A DNA stretch of 64,000 nucleotides from Megascapheus bottae (GCA_024803745.1 JANJXV010000013.1:11098001-11162000), one strand, 5' to 3'. Shown: positions 34,401 through 46,599, counted from the first letter of the stretch. Notes: generated from the letters alone by a model not told the origin. A program made the numbers and translations.

Positions 34401-36124
34401 GAAAAAGTGCAAAAATGCCCTTCTGTGCTGCTGGCCTGGTGTTGCAAGACTAGGCCCTGTGAAATGTTTCTTCTGAATGGCTTTTCTTTGCCTACTTTTG
34501 ATTTTTTACCATAAGTAGAGTGGGAAGAGGCAATAATGTGAAGAGGAAACAAGGAAGCAGTAGCAGCTGCCACTTGGTCAGCAACAGCAGTATCAGTGCT
34601 AGCATCATGAACAGGGAGGGTAGTGAGGGCAACAGGGGTGCTAAAGCATTCCAGAGTATGGTCAGAGGCTGAGATTGAAGGCAGAAGAGGCCGCAGACAG
34701 GACAAAGGCTGATGGGACCATAGAGAAGGCTGTGAGGATCTGAAGATGAGACTCTTGGTGTCAATCTCTAGAAGAGTTGTAAGGAACTGCCAAACCCTTA
34801 GGACTACCGGACCCAACACCAAAACTCAAGAGCTGGGACTTTAGCCACTGGTAGGAGCCAAGGCTCTAGGCCCAGAGTGACAATCTTGTATGTATGTAGG
34901 CTGTAAGTCTCTGGGCCTCTGAATCCTAAAGTGTCAGACAAGATCATAAGCCTTTGGTCCTCAAAGACGCAGTCTGCCAACACTAGAAGAGCTACTTGCT
35001 CCTTGCCTACTTGCCAGATAATTGGCATGAGAGGGTGACTGGAACTTGTGCTGCCCCCTCCTGGACATTCTGAACGTGCTCTGGAGACTTAGGAGCTGGA
35101 AGGGACCTCACTGAGGATGCCTGTGACTCCTCAGCCCTTCCCAGCCATCTTCCCATCTCTATTAAATGCCCACACAATAATTCTGGAGAAAATCTAATTC
35201 AAACCTACCAAACTTATCCTACTCTTTACCAGCCTTCCACTGCTCCCAGAAAGAAGTCAAATGCTACCTGTGGCCTGGGGGCCCAATCTGGCTCGACCTT
35301 GGGGCTCTGTGGTGAAGGCAGACCAGCCTTTCTCCATTACTCAAACTGGAGACAACGCACCCAGGAGTATCACATATTTCATGTTATTTCATCCTCACAG
35401 TAATGCTTCAAGGCAAGTGTTCCTCACAGGGCCAAAGGTTGGCCGGAAGTGTTTTCAAATGTGCCTGCTGCACAATAGGACCTTAATAAATGTTGGTTGC
35501 TTCCTTCCTTATGAACACACACCCACTTTTCTTTACAAAACTCCAATGGCATACACATAAATCTCACTCCAGCAGCTACTGGCATTGGGCCCTTCAGAGG
35601 GAGGAGCAGGAAGCACAGGGAGCCAGGCCTCCGGATAGGAGACCCCATAGCAGTGCCCTTCTCACCCTCCTGCACCTGAATAGCTAGCAGGGTCAGGCCC
35701 ACACCCTCTGTGGAGATGGGGATGTGGGGGGGTGTTTACCACTATGGAACAGAGGAGGAGCCTTCTGAAAGCAGGTGCAGAAAGCAGAGGAGGAAAGAAC
35801 AGCGGTAGACTTCCTGCTTCTAAAGGTGAGGCAAGAGAAAGAAGGCTGTGCGTCTGACCACAAGTTTAAGGGACAACACTGTGATGACTGGGATTGAGGA
35901 GAGAGGCTTCTCAGAGCCCAGACCAGTATCACACATGCTTGCCCTGGAAGTCATCAGAGCATCTCAAGACCCTGGTCCTTAAAAGCACAGTTAGGTCCTG
36001 AAGCCTGGAAATAGAGACTCTCAGGCTTTGGCCCAGGCCTGCTAAATCAGTCTGCAGGCTGACAAAACCCTAAGCATTGGCAAACATTGATGATAAGTTT
36101 GAGAAACACTAATTCCAAAAAAAA

Positions 36125-36225
36125 TGGTTCCATTTTACAACAGAGATTCAAAGTCCTGAGGGACAGTAAGTCAGAGATGGCACAAAGCCTGGAAGCCAGG
36201 ACTCCAGCCCTATGCCAGGGTCCTG
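36125..36225 (-). mobile_element. MIR remnant
   Basis: CCATTTTACAACAGAGATTC, then GCACAAAGCCTGGAAGCCAGG. Confidence 0.6.
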
Positions 36226-36409
36226 GAGTCTCATCCTGGCCTCCCATGCAGAAAGCTATCCACCCTCCACAAATGTATGTGGCACAGAAAGGGGCTGAGG
36301 CCGGGGTAGAAGGGTTCTAGTCTGGTAGATTATACCAAGCAGAGACACAATCTCTACTCATTGTCTCAGTTTCCCTGTGGTTCTGTGTGCTGGGCCAAAA
36401 GAGTGCAAT

Positions 36410-36560
36410 CATTTGTACTGATTTTCTCACAACTCTCTGGGAGAGGCAGGCCACCAAGAGATATCCCTATTCTGCAAATGAGGAAACAGAGGTCTGCCAG
36501 GTAGTGACTTGGCCTGAGGTTGGCCAACCCAGCTGCTTTACACTGCTCTGAAATATATCT
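36410..36560 (-). mobile_element. MIR remnant
   Basis: ATTCTGCAAATGAGGAAACAG and GGTAGTGACTTGGCCTGAGG follow reversed MIR. Confidence 0.7.
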
Positions 36561-36979
36561 CCTCAAACCAGCCTTCCTTTCTAATGGTCTGTCAGCTCCC
36601 ATCAGTTACCAGGGGCCCAGGCTCGGCTGGCAGCCAGCAGTGTGTCTGCTGCTAGTACTTGGATGGCCACATTCCTGGGCTGTGATGAGGTGTGCACTGG
36701 GGGCCCAGGCTGGGAGCACCCAGAGAGGATCCGCTTGGCTGCCAGCCCTGGGGCCTGGCTGTCTGGGGAGTACCAGGAAGCCAAGAATTCTCTCTCCTCA
36801 CTGATGGGGCTAGAGAGGTGTTTCTAGAAGGTGGAGTGGCTGGGCCAGGTGGGGTTGAGATCCCAGGTACTGAGATAGGAAGTAAAAAAGTGATGAGTTT
36901 GGGGTAGATGGCTGTAGAAGAGAAATGTTGAATAGCAATGGTAAAACACCACAGGCTAGAAAAGTGAGCCCCTTTCCCG

Positions 36980-37055
36980 CTAAGTTCTGTCACTTACTTT
37001 TCATGTGACCCCAGGAAAGTCACTTGTCACCTCTTTCCTAAGTACTCCACAGGCT
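36980..37055 (+). mobile_element. possible MIR fragment
   Basis: CTGTCACTTACTTTTCATGTG and AGTCACTTGTCACCTCTTTC resemble the MIR core. Confidence 0.5.
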
Positions 37056-37732
37056 TCTGCAGTGTCCTCTCTGCAGGCCTAGGCTGTGAGTCTCTTGGTC
37101 TGATCTCAGAGTGACATTGTTTCCGAAAACATAAACAAACAGATACAGTCCTTCAAATAACCCATTCTCTTCTTAATTCCCTTAAAGAGAAAAGTGTGTC
37201 TAAATACACAACCCATGAAACACAGAATCCACTCTCTCTTCCCGTCTTCTCTTGGCTTACATGGTTTCTCCTCAGCTCCCTGAAAGACTCCATCCCTGAT
37301 CTGTTCAGCCCATGCTCATCTTTCCAGATCTCCTCACCTCCAGTGATTTGTGCTGTTTCCCAGCTTGACTTCTTTTCCAGGGAGAGCTAAAGTGTCTCTA
37401 GTGGCGTTGGCTGGGGAGCCCAATCCAGGGTTACTACTCATGTCTCAGTATAGTCACTACTATGACTTAAAGATGTGATAGGACAAAAATGATCAGCCCA
37501 GGGCAACTCAAGAGCTTCCTCTAACCCTGGTCCACTAGTGGGACTCTGTGTTTCCTTTGGATTCTTCTCTGTCCTTGCCCTCTGTGGGGAGTCTTGCAAT
37601 GTCAGTTCCCGTCTTCATTTTAGGAATGGAGGATTCAATTGAATGGTGGGCAGGAAGGAGCCAGATCAGAGGGAAGTAGGAAAGGAGAAGGACATAGGGA
37701 AAGTATAATGCTTATTTAGTAAGAATATTGGA

Positions 37733-37916
37733 GGAGGAGGATGGCTTAGGTCTGTAATCTTAACCACCTGGAGGCTGAGATCTGAAGGTTATGTTCAAAA
37801 CCACTTCAAGAAGAAAAGTCTGAAAGACTCATCTCCAATTAGATTGCTAGCCTGGGGAAAAATAGCTCAGGGACAGTGACCAGACGCTGAGTTCAAGGAC
37901 TAGGGCATGCATGTGT

Positions 37917-37960
<44 letters not shown>
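37733..37960 (+). mobile_element. B1-like/Geo SINE (deleted) ending in CA repeat
   Basis: GGTCTGTAATCTTAACCACC, CTCCAATTAGATTGC, a right half missing its first part, then (AC)n at 37919-37960. Confidence 0.8.
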
Positions 37961-37962
<2 letters not shown>

Positions 37963-37981
37963 CATTTAAGAGTGAAAGCAA

Positions 37982-38180
37982 GGGCCGGGAGTTTGGCCTA
38001 GTGGTAGAGTGCTTGCCTAGCATGCACGCAGACCGGGGTTCGATTCCTCGGTACCACATGCATAGAAAAAAGCCAGAAGTGGTGCTGAGACTCAAGTGGC
38101 AGAGCTCTAGCCTTGAGAAAGTCCAAGGACAGTGCTCAGGCCCTGAGCTCAAGCCCAGGACTGGGGAAAAAAAAAAAGAA
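37982..38180 (+). mobile_element. IDL-Geo SINE, little diverged
   Basis: GGGCCGGGAGTTTGGCCTAG with an intact B box (GGTTCGATTCC), then GGTGCTGAGACTCAAGTGG and CCCAGGACTGGGGAAAA. Confidence 0.93.
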
Positions 38181-38394
38181 AGAGAGTGAAAGCAAGGTAT
38201 TAAACGCAATGCAGAACCTCAGAAAACAACATATGCTAAGTGAAAAAAAGGGAGTTCTAAGAAGCAATAACAAAAAGATAAAAAATCAAATAGAAAAATG
38301 TGTGTGGGGGGACCTGATGCCTCTTATTTTAAAAACATACAAACATATGTTTATATAAACATATACAAATTAGCTCAACCTTAATAACTTGAAA

Positions 38395-39560
38395 TTTTTA
38401 CCACAAAATCGTTTTTCCTCAAAGGAAATGCAAATTAAACTAGTTCTGAAAACATAACAATGACAAACTCAGATAAGGATGTGGAGGAAAAGGAGCTTTC
38501 ACTCACTGCTGGTAGAACACTGCTCGGGAAGACTGTCCGTAAATAGCTATAAATGTCTTTACCATACTATCCAACAATCACAGTCTAAGTGTTGATGCTA
38601 ATGAACTGAAAAACTGAGAGAACTTAAAACCTTGTATGTAAATGTTTATAACTTCTATGTGATTAGCTAAGCCCGGTCCCACATTACACAGTGATTAAAG
38701 TCAAATGTATTCCAAAATACACAGGAACACCACATTACTGTTTCATGAACTAATTGAGCCTACAGTCTAGCAAGTTGACACTTGGAATTAACCATCACAG
38801 CAAGGTCTAATGCAATACTATGTAGTAGCAAAAAGGAGCAAGCTAATAACTCATGGAGGAATTATAAATGAATCTAAAATTAAGTCCATAAATAGGGAAG
38901 AACATTTGCTAAGTGAAATAAGCCAGAACAAAGGATAGATATAACCCAGAACCAGAAGACAGATATGATGTGATTATATATTATATATTATGTGATTATA
39001 TTACATGTGATTACATTATATAATCATGTTGTATATCACATAATTACACACATATATAGACACATATTATATATTACATATTACATATTGTGTATGATGT
39101 GAAATACATTTTATATGTTGTATATACTTATAATATATGTATAATATACACATGTATACACATTTATAATATATAATCACATCATATAATATAATATAAT
39201 CACACATATCTATGTCATTCCAGATAAAGAAAATTACAGGGCTAGAAAAAAATTACAGTCATTGACAAATTTGGGGGTAAAGGAGTTGACCACAAAGAGG
39301 AGTCACAGGGGAATTTTCAGTTAGTGAACTAGCCTGTACAGTTCTGACAATTGTCAAAACCTATCAACATTTACAACACATAAGGTAAACTTTCATGCAT
39401 GCAAAATTGGAAAGTCAACCAATTGGAAAGTGACCCACCGAAAACATCAAGGTTTCCAGGATGCTGAATGGGACAAAAGATGCTAACAATATTGCAAATA
39501 TTGGAGGGGGGATATTTGAAAGGGATAGAGGAAAAAGGAGCTGATCTAAGTAACTTCATA
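38395..39560 (+). mobile_element. ancient L1 3' end, decayed
   Basis: GGAAATGCAAATTAAAC, GGATGTGGAGGAAAAGGAG, then GCTAAGTGAAATAAGCCAG and later CAATTGTCAAAACCTATCA follow the order of an old mammalian L1 ORF2 end and 3' UTR. An AT-rich expansion (38963-39215) lies within it. Both limits are approximate. Confidence 0.6.
38963..39187. repeat. perfect 23-bp inverted repeat in AT-rich DNA
   Basis: The left arm at 38963-38985 (starts ATATGATGTGATTATA) is the exact reverse complement of the right arm at 39165-39187. About 179 bases of TATA/TTACAT-type repeats lie between. Confidence 0.93.
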
Positions 39561-40196
39561 AAACTTAACTATTTTGATGGAAGTTGTAAGGATAAAGACC
39601 AAAGGTGAAAATGAGTACAATTCTTTGAGGACAATGTCACCTCTTCCTTCACTTTCCCCCCGTTTCTCCCTCTCATCCCTGCCTACCAGTTGCATAGTTC
39701 ATTTTTTACATATATATTGACTACCTTTGTTTACCTTTCATCCTTCCATTTCTGTGCTCCCCTGGCTCCTCCCAAAAGACAAAAAACCCAAATCAAAACC
39801 AAAAAATACCACCAACAATAACAGCAACACGAAAAAAACCCCAAAACAACACACTGGTGTTTCCATTTTCTGGAATTCATTTTGATAAATAGTATTTTAG
39901 GTGTTGGGGGGGTGACACTTTTGGCTTCTTCCCCAGAAGTGTCCTCCTTTAGTCTGATTGTTCAGCTACATAAATTTAATATAGATTTTAATAAACATAT
40001 GCAGACAGAACTATAGATGTATAGGTACCCATGGATAAGCATACCTGCACATACTTCTAACACTTTCCTCGAGGCGATGACATGCCAGGAAGCAGTGAGC
40101 ACACCTAGAACTTAAATCTTGGTTTCTAATATCTTTTTCCAATAAAAATAACCTTGGTTGCCTGGAGACATGGCTTGTTTTACAGCAGAGACAGAA
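39561..40196. other. unique sequence
   Basis: A/C-rich stretch near 39780-39850. Otherwise nothing recognised. Confidence 0.45.
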
Positions 40197-40232
<36 letters not shown>

Positions 40233-40256
40233 GCACGCACGCACGCACACGCACAT
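40197..40256. repeat. (AC)n/(CACG)n microsatellite
   Basis: AC units pass into CpG-containing CACG units, which are rare in mammalian DNA. Confidence 0.96.
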
Positions 40257-40411
40257 ACTGATAAACCCAGAACATGAAGAAGAGTTTTGCCAATAAAGAA
40301 ATGGGGGCAGGATAAAAGACAAAGAGAAGGAGCCAATCTGAACGCTGCCAATGCTCAAGGCTGAAGCGATTCCAGCAATATATTATAATGCAAAGTATAA
40401 ATAAATAATAA

Positions 40412-40490
40412 AGGGCTAGGATGTAGCTCCATGATAGAGCATTTGCCTAGCATGCACAAGGCCCAAGATTCAATCTCTAATACTATACAA
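40412..40490 (+). mobile_element. ID-like monomer
   Basis: GGGCTAGGATGTAGCTCC, CATTTGCCTAGCATGCAC, CAAGATTCAATCTC. There is no right half. Confidence 0.75.
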
Positions 40491-40504
40491 AACAAGCATC
40501 TCTC

Positions 40505-40662
40505 GGGCCGGAAGTTTGGCCTAGTGGTAGAGTGCTTGCCTAGCATGCACAAAGACCCGGGTTCGACTCCTGGGTACCACATACACAGGGGAAAAAAAGC
40601 CAGAAGTGGTGCTATAGCTCAAGTGCTCAGGCCCTGAGTTCAAGGCCCAGGACTGGCAAAAT
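40505..40662 (+). mobile_element. IDL-Geo SINE with internal deletion
   Basis: Left half intact (GGGTTCGACTCC). The right half runs GGTGCTATAGCTCAAGTG straight into CTCAGGCCCTGAGTTC, losing about 35-40 bases between two similar AAGTG/AGTGCTCAGG sites. Confidence 0.92.
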
Positions 40663-41689
40663 AAAATAAACATCTGTCTTTATAGATGTATCCACATAAA
40701 TACATATATGAGTGATGGAATACAGCAGAAAAAATGAGATAAGACAAATTTTTCATACAAAATAATTCCAAATTCATTGTGCTTAGAAATTTGTATGGTG
40801 AGGACTCCTTTTCTGTGTTAGTCTTCAGTAAAACCCCACAAAGAAAACATCAAACATCCAAAATGGAGAGAACTTAGAAATACCTGAGCAATAGTCTCTC
40901 AAAGCTGTTCAGGCTGTGAAAAACCAGGAAGAAACTGCCACAGACAAGAGAAACTAAGGGGATGTGAGGAATGTATGAGCCTGAATGGAATCCAGGAAGG
41001 GAAGAAAGCATCAGTGGGAAAACTGGTACAAAACCCAAAGAAAGTATATAATTTAACTGAGAGTAATACACAAACACTTGGTAATACCAGATGTTAGCAA
41101 AAGAGAAACTTGGATGAGCACATACAGGCATTTTCTACCATGTTGGCAACTTTTCTCTAAATGTAAAACTACTCTAAAAATGTTTTTTTGAAAATATGAT
41201 TTGTTAGTAACTTGCAAAAAGAATACAAAATGTTCAGCTGTTGGCCAAGATGGGAAGCATGCATTGCTAGTTATGATGCAGTAGCTGGGTGGTGGTAACA
41301 CAGGTAGTTATTTGCCATTATTCTTCAAACTGCACATCTACCCTTCTTTACATTACAAATTTAAGAATTTAGAAGAGTGAAGTGTCCATTTCTACTGTAT
41401 AAACCTCTTTCTAGGCATGTTAGCTGCTGACCTACAGAGGCAGCCAGACTCCCTCTCCTCCAGCCTAGCTGCGGATGGAGCAAGGTTGCCAGCACTCAGC
41501 CCTTCCCAAACACTCCTCATCTTCCTGCCAAGTTTCCTTGTGATGCTCCCTATTTCTAGTTCCACTGCATAATTCTGCCAGTTCCCTTGGCCTGGATAGT
41601 CAGTCCTTTTTCAATCCACAACCACGTGCCAGTGTTCTAGGAGCAGTGGATATAGTAGGAAAGATAATGGTCTTTCTTTACTTTTTTTT
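40663..41689. other. unique sequence
   Basis: No repeat or gene recognised. Confidence 0.45.
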
Positions 41690-41884
41690 GGGGGGGGGCA
41701 GTTCTGGGGCTTGAACTCAGGGCCTGAGCACTGTCTTTGGATACTTTTTGCTCAAGGATAATGCTCTGCCACTTGAGCCACAGCACCACTTTTGGTTTTT
41801 CTGTGTATGTGGTACTGAGGAATTGAACCCAGGGCTTTGTGCATACAAAGTGAGCACTCTACCACAAGGTTAACGTCCCAGCCA
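41690..41884 (-). mobile_element. IDL-Geo SINE with TTTT/GGGG tail
   Basis: A T run then a G run (41680-41698) precede CAGTTCTGGGGCTTGAAC. The body ends at GTCCCAGCC. Confidence 0.9.
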
Positions 41885-42017
41885 ATAAGTCTTTTCTAAC
41901 CAAGTTTATATGATGATCACTTTCATGTGCTTGTTGGCCAATGAGGTATCAAGATTTGGAGACATCTTTTCACTCCTTCATTGTATCCTCCCTTCCCCAC
42001 ACCCCCAACCTCTATAC

Positions 42018-42246
42018 TTTTTTTGGTGACAGCCCTGTAGATTAAACTTAGGGCCTATGCACTATTCTTGAGGTATTTTTTGCTTGAGGCTGGCACTCTA
42101 CTACTTGTGCCTCAACTCTACTTCTGGCTTTTTGCGAGGTTAATTGGAAGTCTCACAAACTTTATTCTGCAGGTGACTTTGATCCATGAGCCTTGGACCT
42201 CAGCCTCTTGAGAAGCTAAGATTACAGGAGTCTGTGGTACCCACAG
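42018..42246 (-). mobile_element. B1-like/Geo dimeric SINE
   Basis: GACAGCCCTGTAGATTAAAC, CTCAACTCTACTTCTGGC, CTCAGCCTCTTGAGAAGC. Confidence 0.83.
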
Positions 42247-42315
42247 GTACCACAATGCCTTTTGATATAGAAAAATTTCTAAGCTTTGATGAAGACCAAC
42301 TTATTTTTATTTTTT

Positions 42316-42504
42316 ACCACCAGTCCTGGGCTTGAGCTCAGGGCCTGAGCACTCTCCTTGGACTTTCTCAGGGCTAGAGCTCTACTACTTTAACCTCAGC
42401 ACCACTTCTGGTTTTTTTTTCTATATATGTGGTGTTGAGTAATCAAACCTGGATCTTTGTGCGTGCTAGGCAAGCACTCTACTGCTAGATCAAACTCCCA
42501 GCCC
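42316..42504 (-). mobile_element. IDL-Geo SINE
   Basis: CCAGTCCTGGGCTTGAGCTC, CAGCACCACTTCTGG, GCTAGGCAAGCACTCTACTG. Confidence 0.9.
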
Positions 42505-42834
42505 GAAACCCAACTTATTAAATGTTTTATGTTATAGTTTTGATTTTTGTGTAATTCAATCTCACAAAAGATTTATACCTATGATTGAAGAGTTTCATAG
42601 TTTTAGCAATTATAGGCTATTGATCCATTCTTAATTTTTGTATGTAGTAAATAGGCAAAATTCATTTTCTGCATGTTGATATACACTTGGCATCATTTGT
42701 TGGGAGCAATTAATTTTATATGCCTGATCTTGTATATTACAAACCTGATAAACTTGTATATTAGTTCTTGTAATTTTTTGGAGTTCCCAATGGAATCGTA
42801 AATACTTGTGTCATTTGTTAAAAAGAAAAGATAG

Positions 42835-43072
42835 GGGCCAGGAATTTGTCTTAGTGGTAGAGTGCTTGCCTAGTATGTATGAAGACCCGGGTTCGATTCC
42901 TCAGTACCTCACATACATAGCAAAAAGCCGGAAGTGGTGCTGAGGCTCAAGTGGTAGAGTGCTAGCCTTGAGAAAGTCCAAGGACAGCGCTCAAGCCCTG
43001 AGCTCAAGCCCAGGACTGGCAAAAAAAAAAAAAAAAAAAAAGAAAAAAGAAAAAAAAAGAAAAAGAAAAGAA
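42835..43072 (+). mobile_element. IDL-Geo SINE with long A-rich tail
   Basis: GGGTTCGATTCCTCAGTACC and GCCCAGGACTGGC, followed by an A/GAAA tail at 43021-43072. AAAAGATAG is repeated at 42826-42834 and 43073-43081. Confidence 0.94.
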
Positions 43073-43081
43073 AAAAGATAG

Positions 43082-43467
43082 TTTTATTTCAAAAAAATCT
43101 AAATATGATTTTTCTTACCTTATTGAATCAGCTAGCACCTCTAGTAGAGTGTTGAGCACAAATGATAAAAGCAAAAATCGTTTATTTTTTGCCCCAGAGT
43201 CAGTTTCTTTTTAAATCAGAGTGTAATATTTAATTTTTAAATTTATGTAACAACTTCTCTCATATGTACTTAGAGTTGACAGTGTACAATTATATTCTTT
43301 TATTGTCAAGGTAATGTCAGAATCAGAGTTTCGAAAAACTAGATTCCAAATAGAGTCTTCCATTCAAGATCACAAGAAAATCTCTAGCAATGAAAGATTT
43401 GGTGCCAAAAATGTGCTCTCTAGTCCAGTAGCAGCAACAGCAGCATCAAGATCTTGTTAAAAATGCA
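43082..43467. other. unique AT-rich sequence
   Basis: Nothing recognised. Confidence 0.45.
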
Positions 43468-43615
43468 GAACTTCAGCCATCCTAGCTACTCAGGAGACTG
43501 AGATGGAAGATCTTGGCTCAAAGCCAGCTTGGGCAGAAAAGTCTGTGAGACTTCACCTCCAATTAACCAGCAAAATGCCAGTCAAGAGCATTAGCTGTAG
43601 AGCAAAAAAGCAGAA
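43468..43615 (+). mobile_element. B1-like/Geo SINE, partial
   Basis: ATCCTAGCTACTCAGGAG and CTCCAATTAACCAGC. The right half is reduced to TTAGCTGTAGAGCAAAA. Confidence 0.75.
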
Positions 43616-44414
43616 TGATAATACGAGACCCTTTCAAGCTCCGGTTACGCTAACAAGAAAAAAATGGAAAATTTGGACCCCAGGGTAGAACTGAATGTAA
43701 ATCTACTGGATCAGAATCTCTATTTTAACAGAACGGCCAGCTGTCTCGAAAGCAGAAGCAGCCAGGGAGTCTGGGCCTGGTGCTTGGAGTCAGAGCTAGC
43801 TTCGTTGCCTTGCTCACTCCTCTGATTTTTGGAGGAGCTTAGCTGCCTCCACCTTAGATTTAGGGCTCCAGGGACAGGTTGAGCTGTCCTCCAGGGGGCC
43901 AGCTCTCAATCACCCCTCTCCCATCTCATTCCTGAGCTGAAAAGTGATTAGAATTATGTTCTCTATAATGATGATTAAGAAGAAGAAAGAATCATGGTTG
44001 GGAAAGTATGGGAAGACATATCTTAAATTCACCATCCAAATGGTTAAAATTAACAACAACAATGTCCTGTTGCTTCATTTATTTGAACTGTAGTAATCCG
44101 GAAAAGTCGTCAATTGAAAATGACTCATTCACTGAAGCTTCTGAATAAGATTTGAAAATCACCACCCATGGTTTTCCTGTACTTTGAAGTGACAGAACAA
44201 ATGACAGCCAGAGATGGGCACTGTCCCCTGAGGCCAGAATGGATGGTACACAAACAACTCACAACAATAACATCCTTCTCTAAAAACAACTTGAAATAAG
44301 GATGTTATTTCTGCAATTTGCTGGTGCATTTCAGTTGTAAGCAGGTTTTTTTTCTGCACCTGTGTAGAGATCTAAAACCAGGATGGTTTATGAATTATTG
44401 TTGATCAATAAACC
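43616..44414. other. unique sequence
   Basis: Nothing recognised. Confidence 0.45.
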
Positions 44415-44632
44415 TGTGATGCTGCCTGTAATCTTAGTTACTCAGACAGCTAAGATCTGTGGATCATGGTTCACAGCCAACCTGGGCAGGAAAGTCCTTG
44501 AGACTCTTATCTTCACTTAACTATCAAAAAAGGTGAAATGAAGTTGTGATTCAAATAGCAGAGAACTAGCCTTGAGCAGAGTTCAAGGACAGTGTCCATG
44601 CTCTGATTCCAAGCCCCAGGACCAATACCAAT
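44415..44632 (+). mobile_element. B1-like/Geo dimeric SINE
   Basis: CCTGTAATCTTAGTTACTC, TCATGGTTCACAGCCAACC, CAAGCCCCAGGACCAATACC. Confidence 0.85.
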
Positions 44633-44723
44633 AAACCAACCAACCAGCCTGTGAAGCTTCCTACATGCAACTCCTGTTGCATGGAAAAAGATGAAGAGCC
44701 AATAAGGAGACACAAATGAGAAG

Positions 44724-44916
44724 GGCCGGGGAGTTTGGCCTAGTGGTAGAGTGCTTGCCTAGCATACACAAAGCCTGGGTTCCATTCCTCGGTACCACAT
44801 ACATAGAAAAAGCCAGAAGTGGTGCCGTGGCTGAAGTAGTAGAGCTCTAGCCCTGAGAAAGCCCAAGGACAGTGCCCAGGCCCTAAGTTCAAGCCCGAGG
44901 ACTAGGGAAAAAAAAT
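44724..44916 (+). mobile_element. IDL-Geo SINE, little diverged, with target duplication
   Basis: GCCGGGGAGTTTGGCCTAG to CCGAGGACTAGGGAAAA. Flanks GAGACACAAATGAGAAG (44707-44723) and GAGACACATGAGAAG (44917-44931) differ by two bases. Confidence 0.94.
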
Positions 44917-45458
44917 GAGACACATGAGAAGGAATAACAGAGAGAGTCTGGGAAGTATCTTAAGAAGTAACTTTGGAGATGAAGGCTGAGAACTGTCAAC
45001 AATTAGAGGTAAAAGAAGTGGATGAGGATGAGCTAGATGACAATACATTGCTTTGGAAGAAAAATTCAAGACCAGTCATCCTTTGGACCATGTTAGAAGC
45101 TATACGTAACTGCACGGATTCTGACATTATTTTCTTGGGAGGCTGACAGTAATGCTCTGAGTCCACTGCTCACCAATCCCTCCACATCCCTTTGAGTGCT
45201 CAACCATGTCTTTTTCTTTTTCCATTAAGAGAATCTGTATGTCCTGGCTTTCTTGAAGACATTAATGTGACCAGCGACAGGGCTGACCCTGCAGCCTGCT
45301 CCATACAACTCCACTGTATCTTTAACCGTACAGTAAATATCTATTTACTTTCCAGTCTTGAAGAGTTTACAATTTCTTAAACACTAACCCTTCTCAGTAT
45401 GGATGGGATGCCATGGACAGATGGTAGCAAGAAGGGGAAGCTAGAAGGAAAGAAGTTG

Positions 45459-45725
45459 CTGGGCGCTGGTGGTTCATGCCTGTAATCCTCGCTAGTTGAG
45501 AGGATGAGATCCAAAGCTGGAGGTTCAAAGCCAGCTCAGGCAGGAAAATCCATGAGACTCTTATGTCCAATGAACTACAAAAAGCTGGAAATGGAGCTTG
45601 ACTCAAGTGGCAGAGCACTAGCTTTGAGAAAGAAAAAAGAAAACCCTCAGGGACAGTGTCCAGGCCCTGAGTTCAAGCCTCATGATTGAAACAAAAACAA
45701 AAACAAAAACAAAAAAAAAAAGGAA
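45459..45725 (+). mobile_element. B1-like/Geo SINE with (CAAAAA)n tail
   Basis: CTGGGCGCTGGTGGTTCATG is a nearly complete 5' end. The tail at 45690-45721 is CAAAAA repeats. Flanks GGAAAGAAGTTG (45447-45458) and GGAAAGGAGTTG (45726-45737) are the target duplication. Confidence 0.92.
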
Positions 45726-45957
45726 GGAAAGGAGTTGATACTGACTGGGACAATTTAAAGCTAAGAACTTTCAGGAAGCCCAGTTGTGGATTCCCAAATG
45801 GAATAGGCTTAATTCAGGGAAACAATATTATAGGTAAGAACATGAATTACCAGAAATCGGAAGCAAATATATCTGCATGTTTCCATTTTCTGTTAGATGA
45901 ACCCAGCAGCTCTGCTGGGTTCTCATTCAGGAATGCTGCATATTAAAATTAAGTAAG

Positions 45958-46178
45958 AATCAGGTGCATACACCTGTAATCTTAGCTGCTTCAGAGGCTG
46001 AGGCGAAGAATTACTTGAGTCCCAGAGTGAGACAACAATATGTACAACATAGTAAGACAGAGAGAGGGGGGAAGGGGGAAAAAGAGGAAGGAAGAAAAGA
46101 GAGAAGGGAGAAAAGAGAAAGGAAGGAATGAAGAAAGGAAGGAGAAAAGAAGGGAAAGACAAAGGAAGAAAAGAAAAG
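45958..46178 (+). mobile_element. older B1-like monomer with purine-rich tail
   Basis: CACCTGTAATCTTAGCTGC, GAGGCTGAGGCGAAG, GAGTGAGACAACAA, then a GA/GGAAAG tract at 46056-46178. Confidence 0.75.
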
Positions 46179-46599
46179 TCTTAAACTCTTGACCCTTTGG
46201 CCACATTTGCTTTCCCGGCATCATTACAGTGACTCATCTATATTCTTTCTTCTCAGTGTTCCTATAGATTCCTCCCGGTCCCCATTCTATCAGTTGCTGC
46301 AGAAACTCTTTTATCTATGCCCAAGACACTACTATTTCCAGCTTCCCCTCCCACCCTCCTGGGTCATGTCTGTTTTATTTCTGGTCCTGTTTCATATTTT
46401 CCATATGATACCTAACAGGCACCAGGAATTCAATATGCACCAAACCAAACCCTTAATACTCCCCCCTCCCCCCAAATGAAGTGAAGTCATCCCACCATCT
46501 TTACCATTTCAGTTAATGTCCACTCCACCCTTCCTAAGTGCTCAGGACAAAAAGCCTTGGTGTTGAGTGTGATACCAGCAAGGCAGCAGAGTAGGCAGT

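Larger units (their letters stand above)
33063..37732. other. 4.7 kb block without lineage-specific SINEs
   Basis: Holds only MIR remnants, one TG microsatellite and a promoter-like cluster. No coding gene recognised. Confidence 0.6.

Noticed and set aside
37982..38060. tRNA gene candidates from A- and B-box-like sequences (here and in other ID-like SINE heads)
   Set aside because: The boxes belong to ID-like SINE left halves. No cloverleaf with a full acceptor stem is formed and each copy has a SINE right half and A tail.
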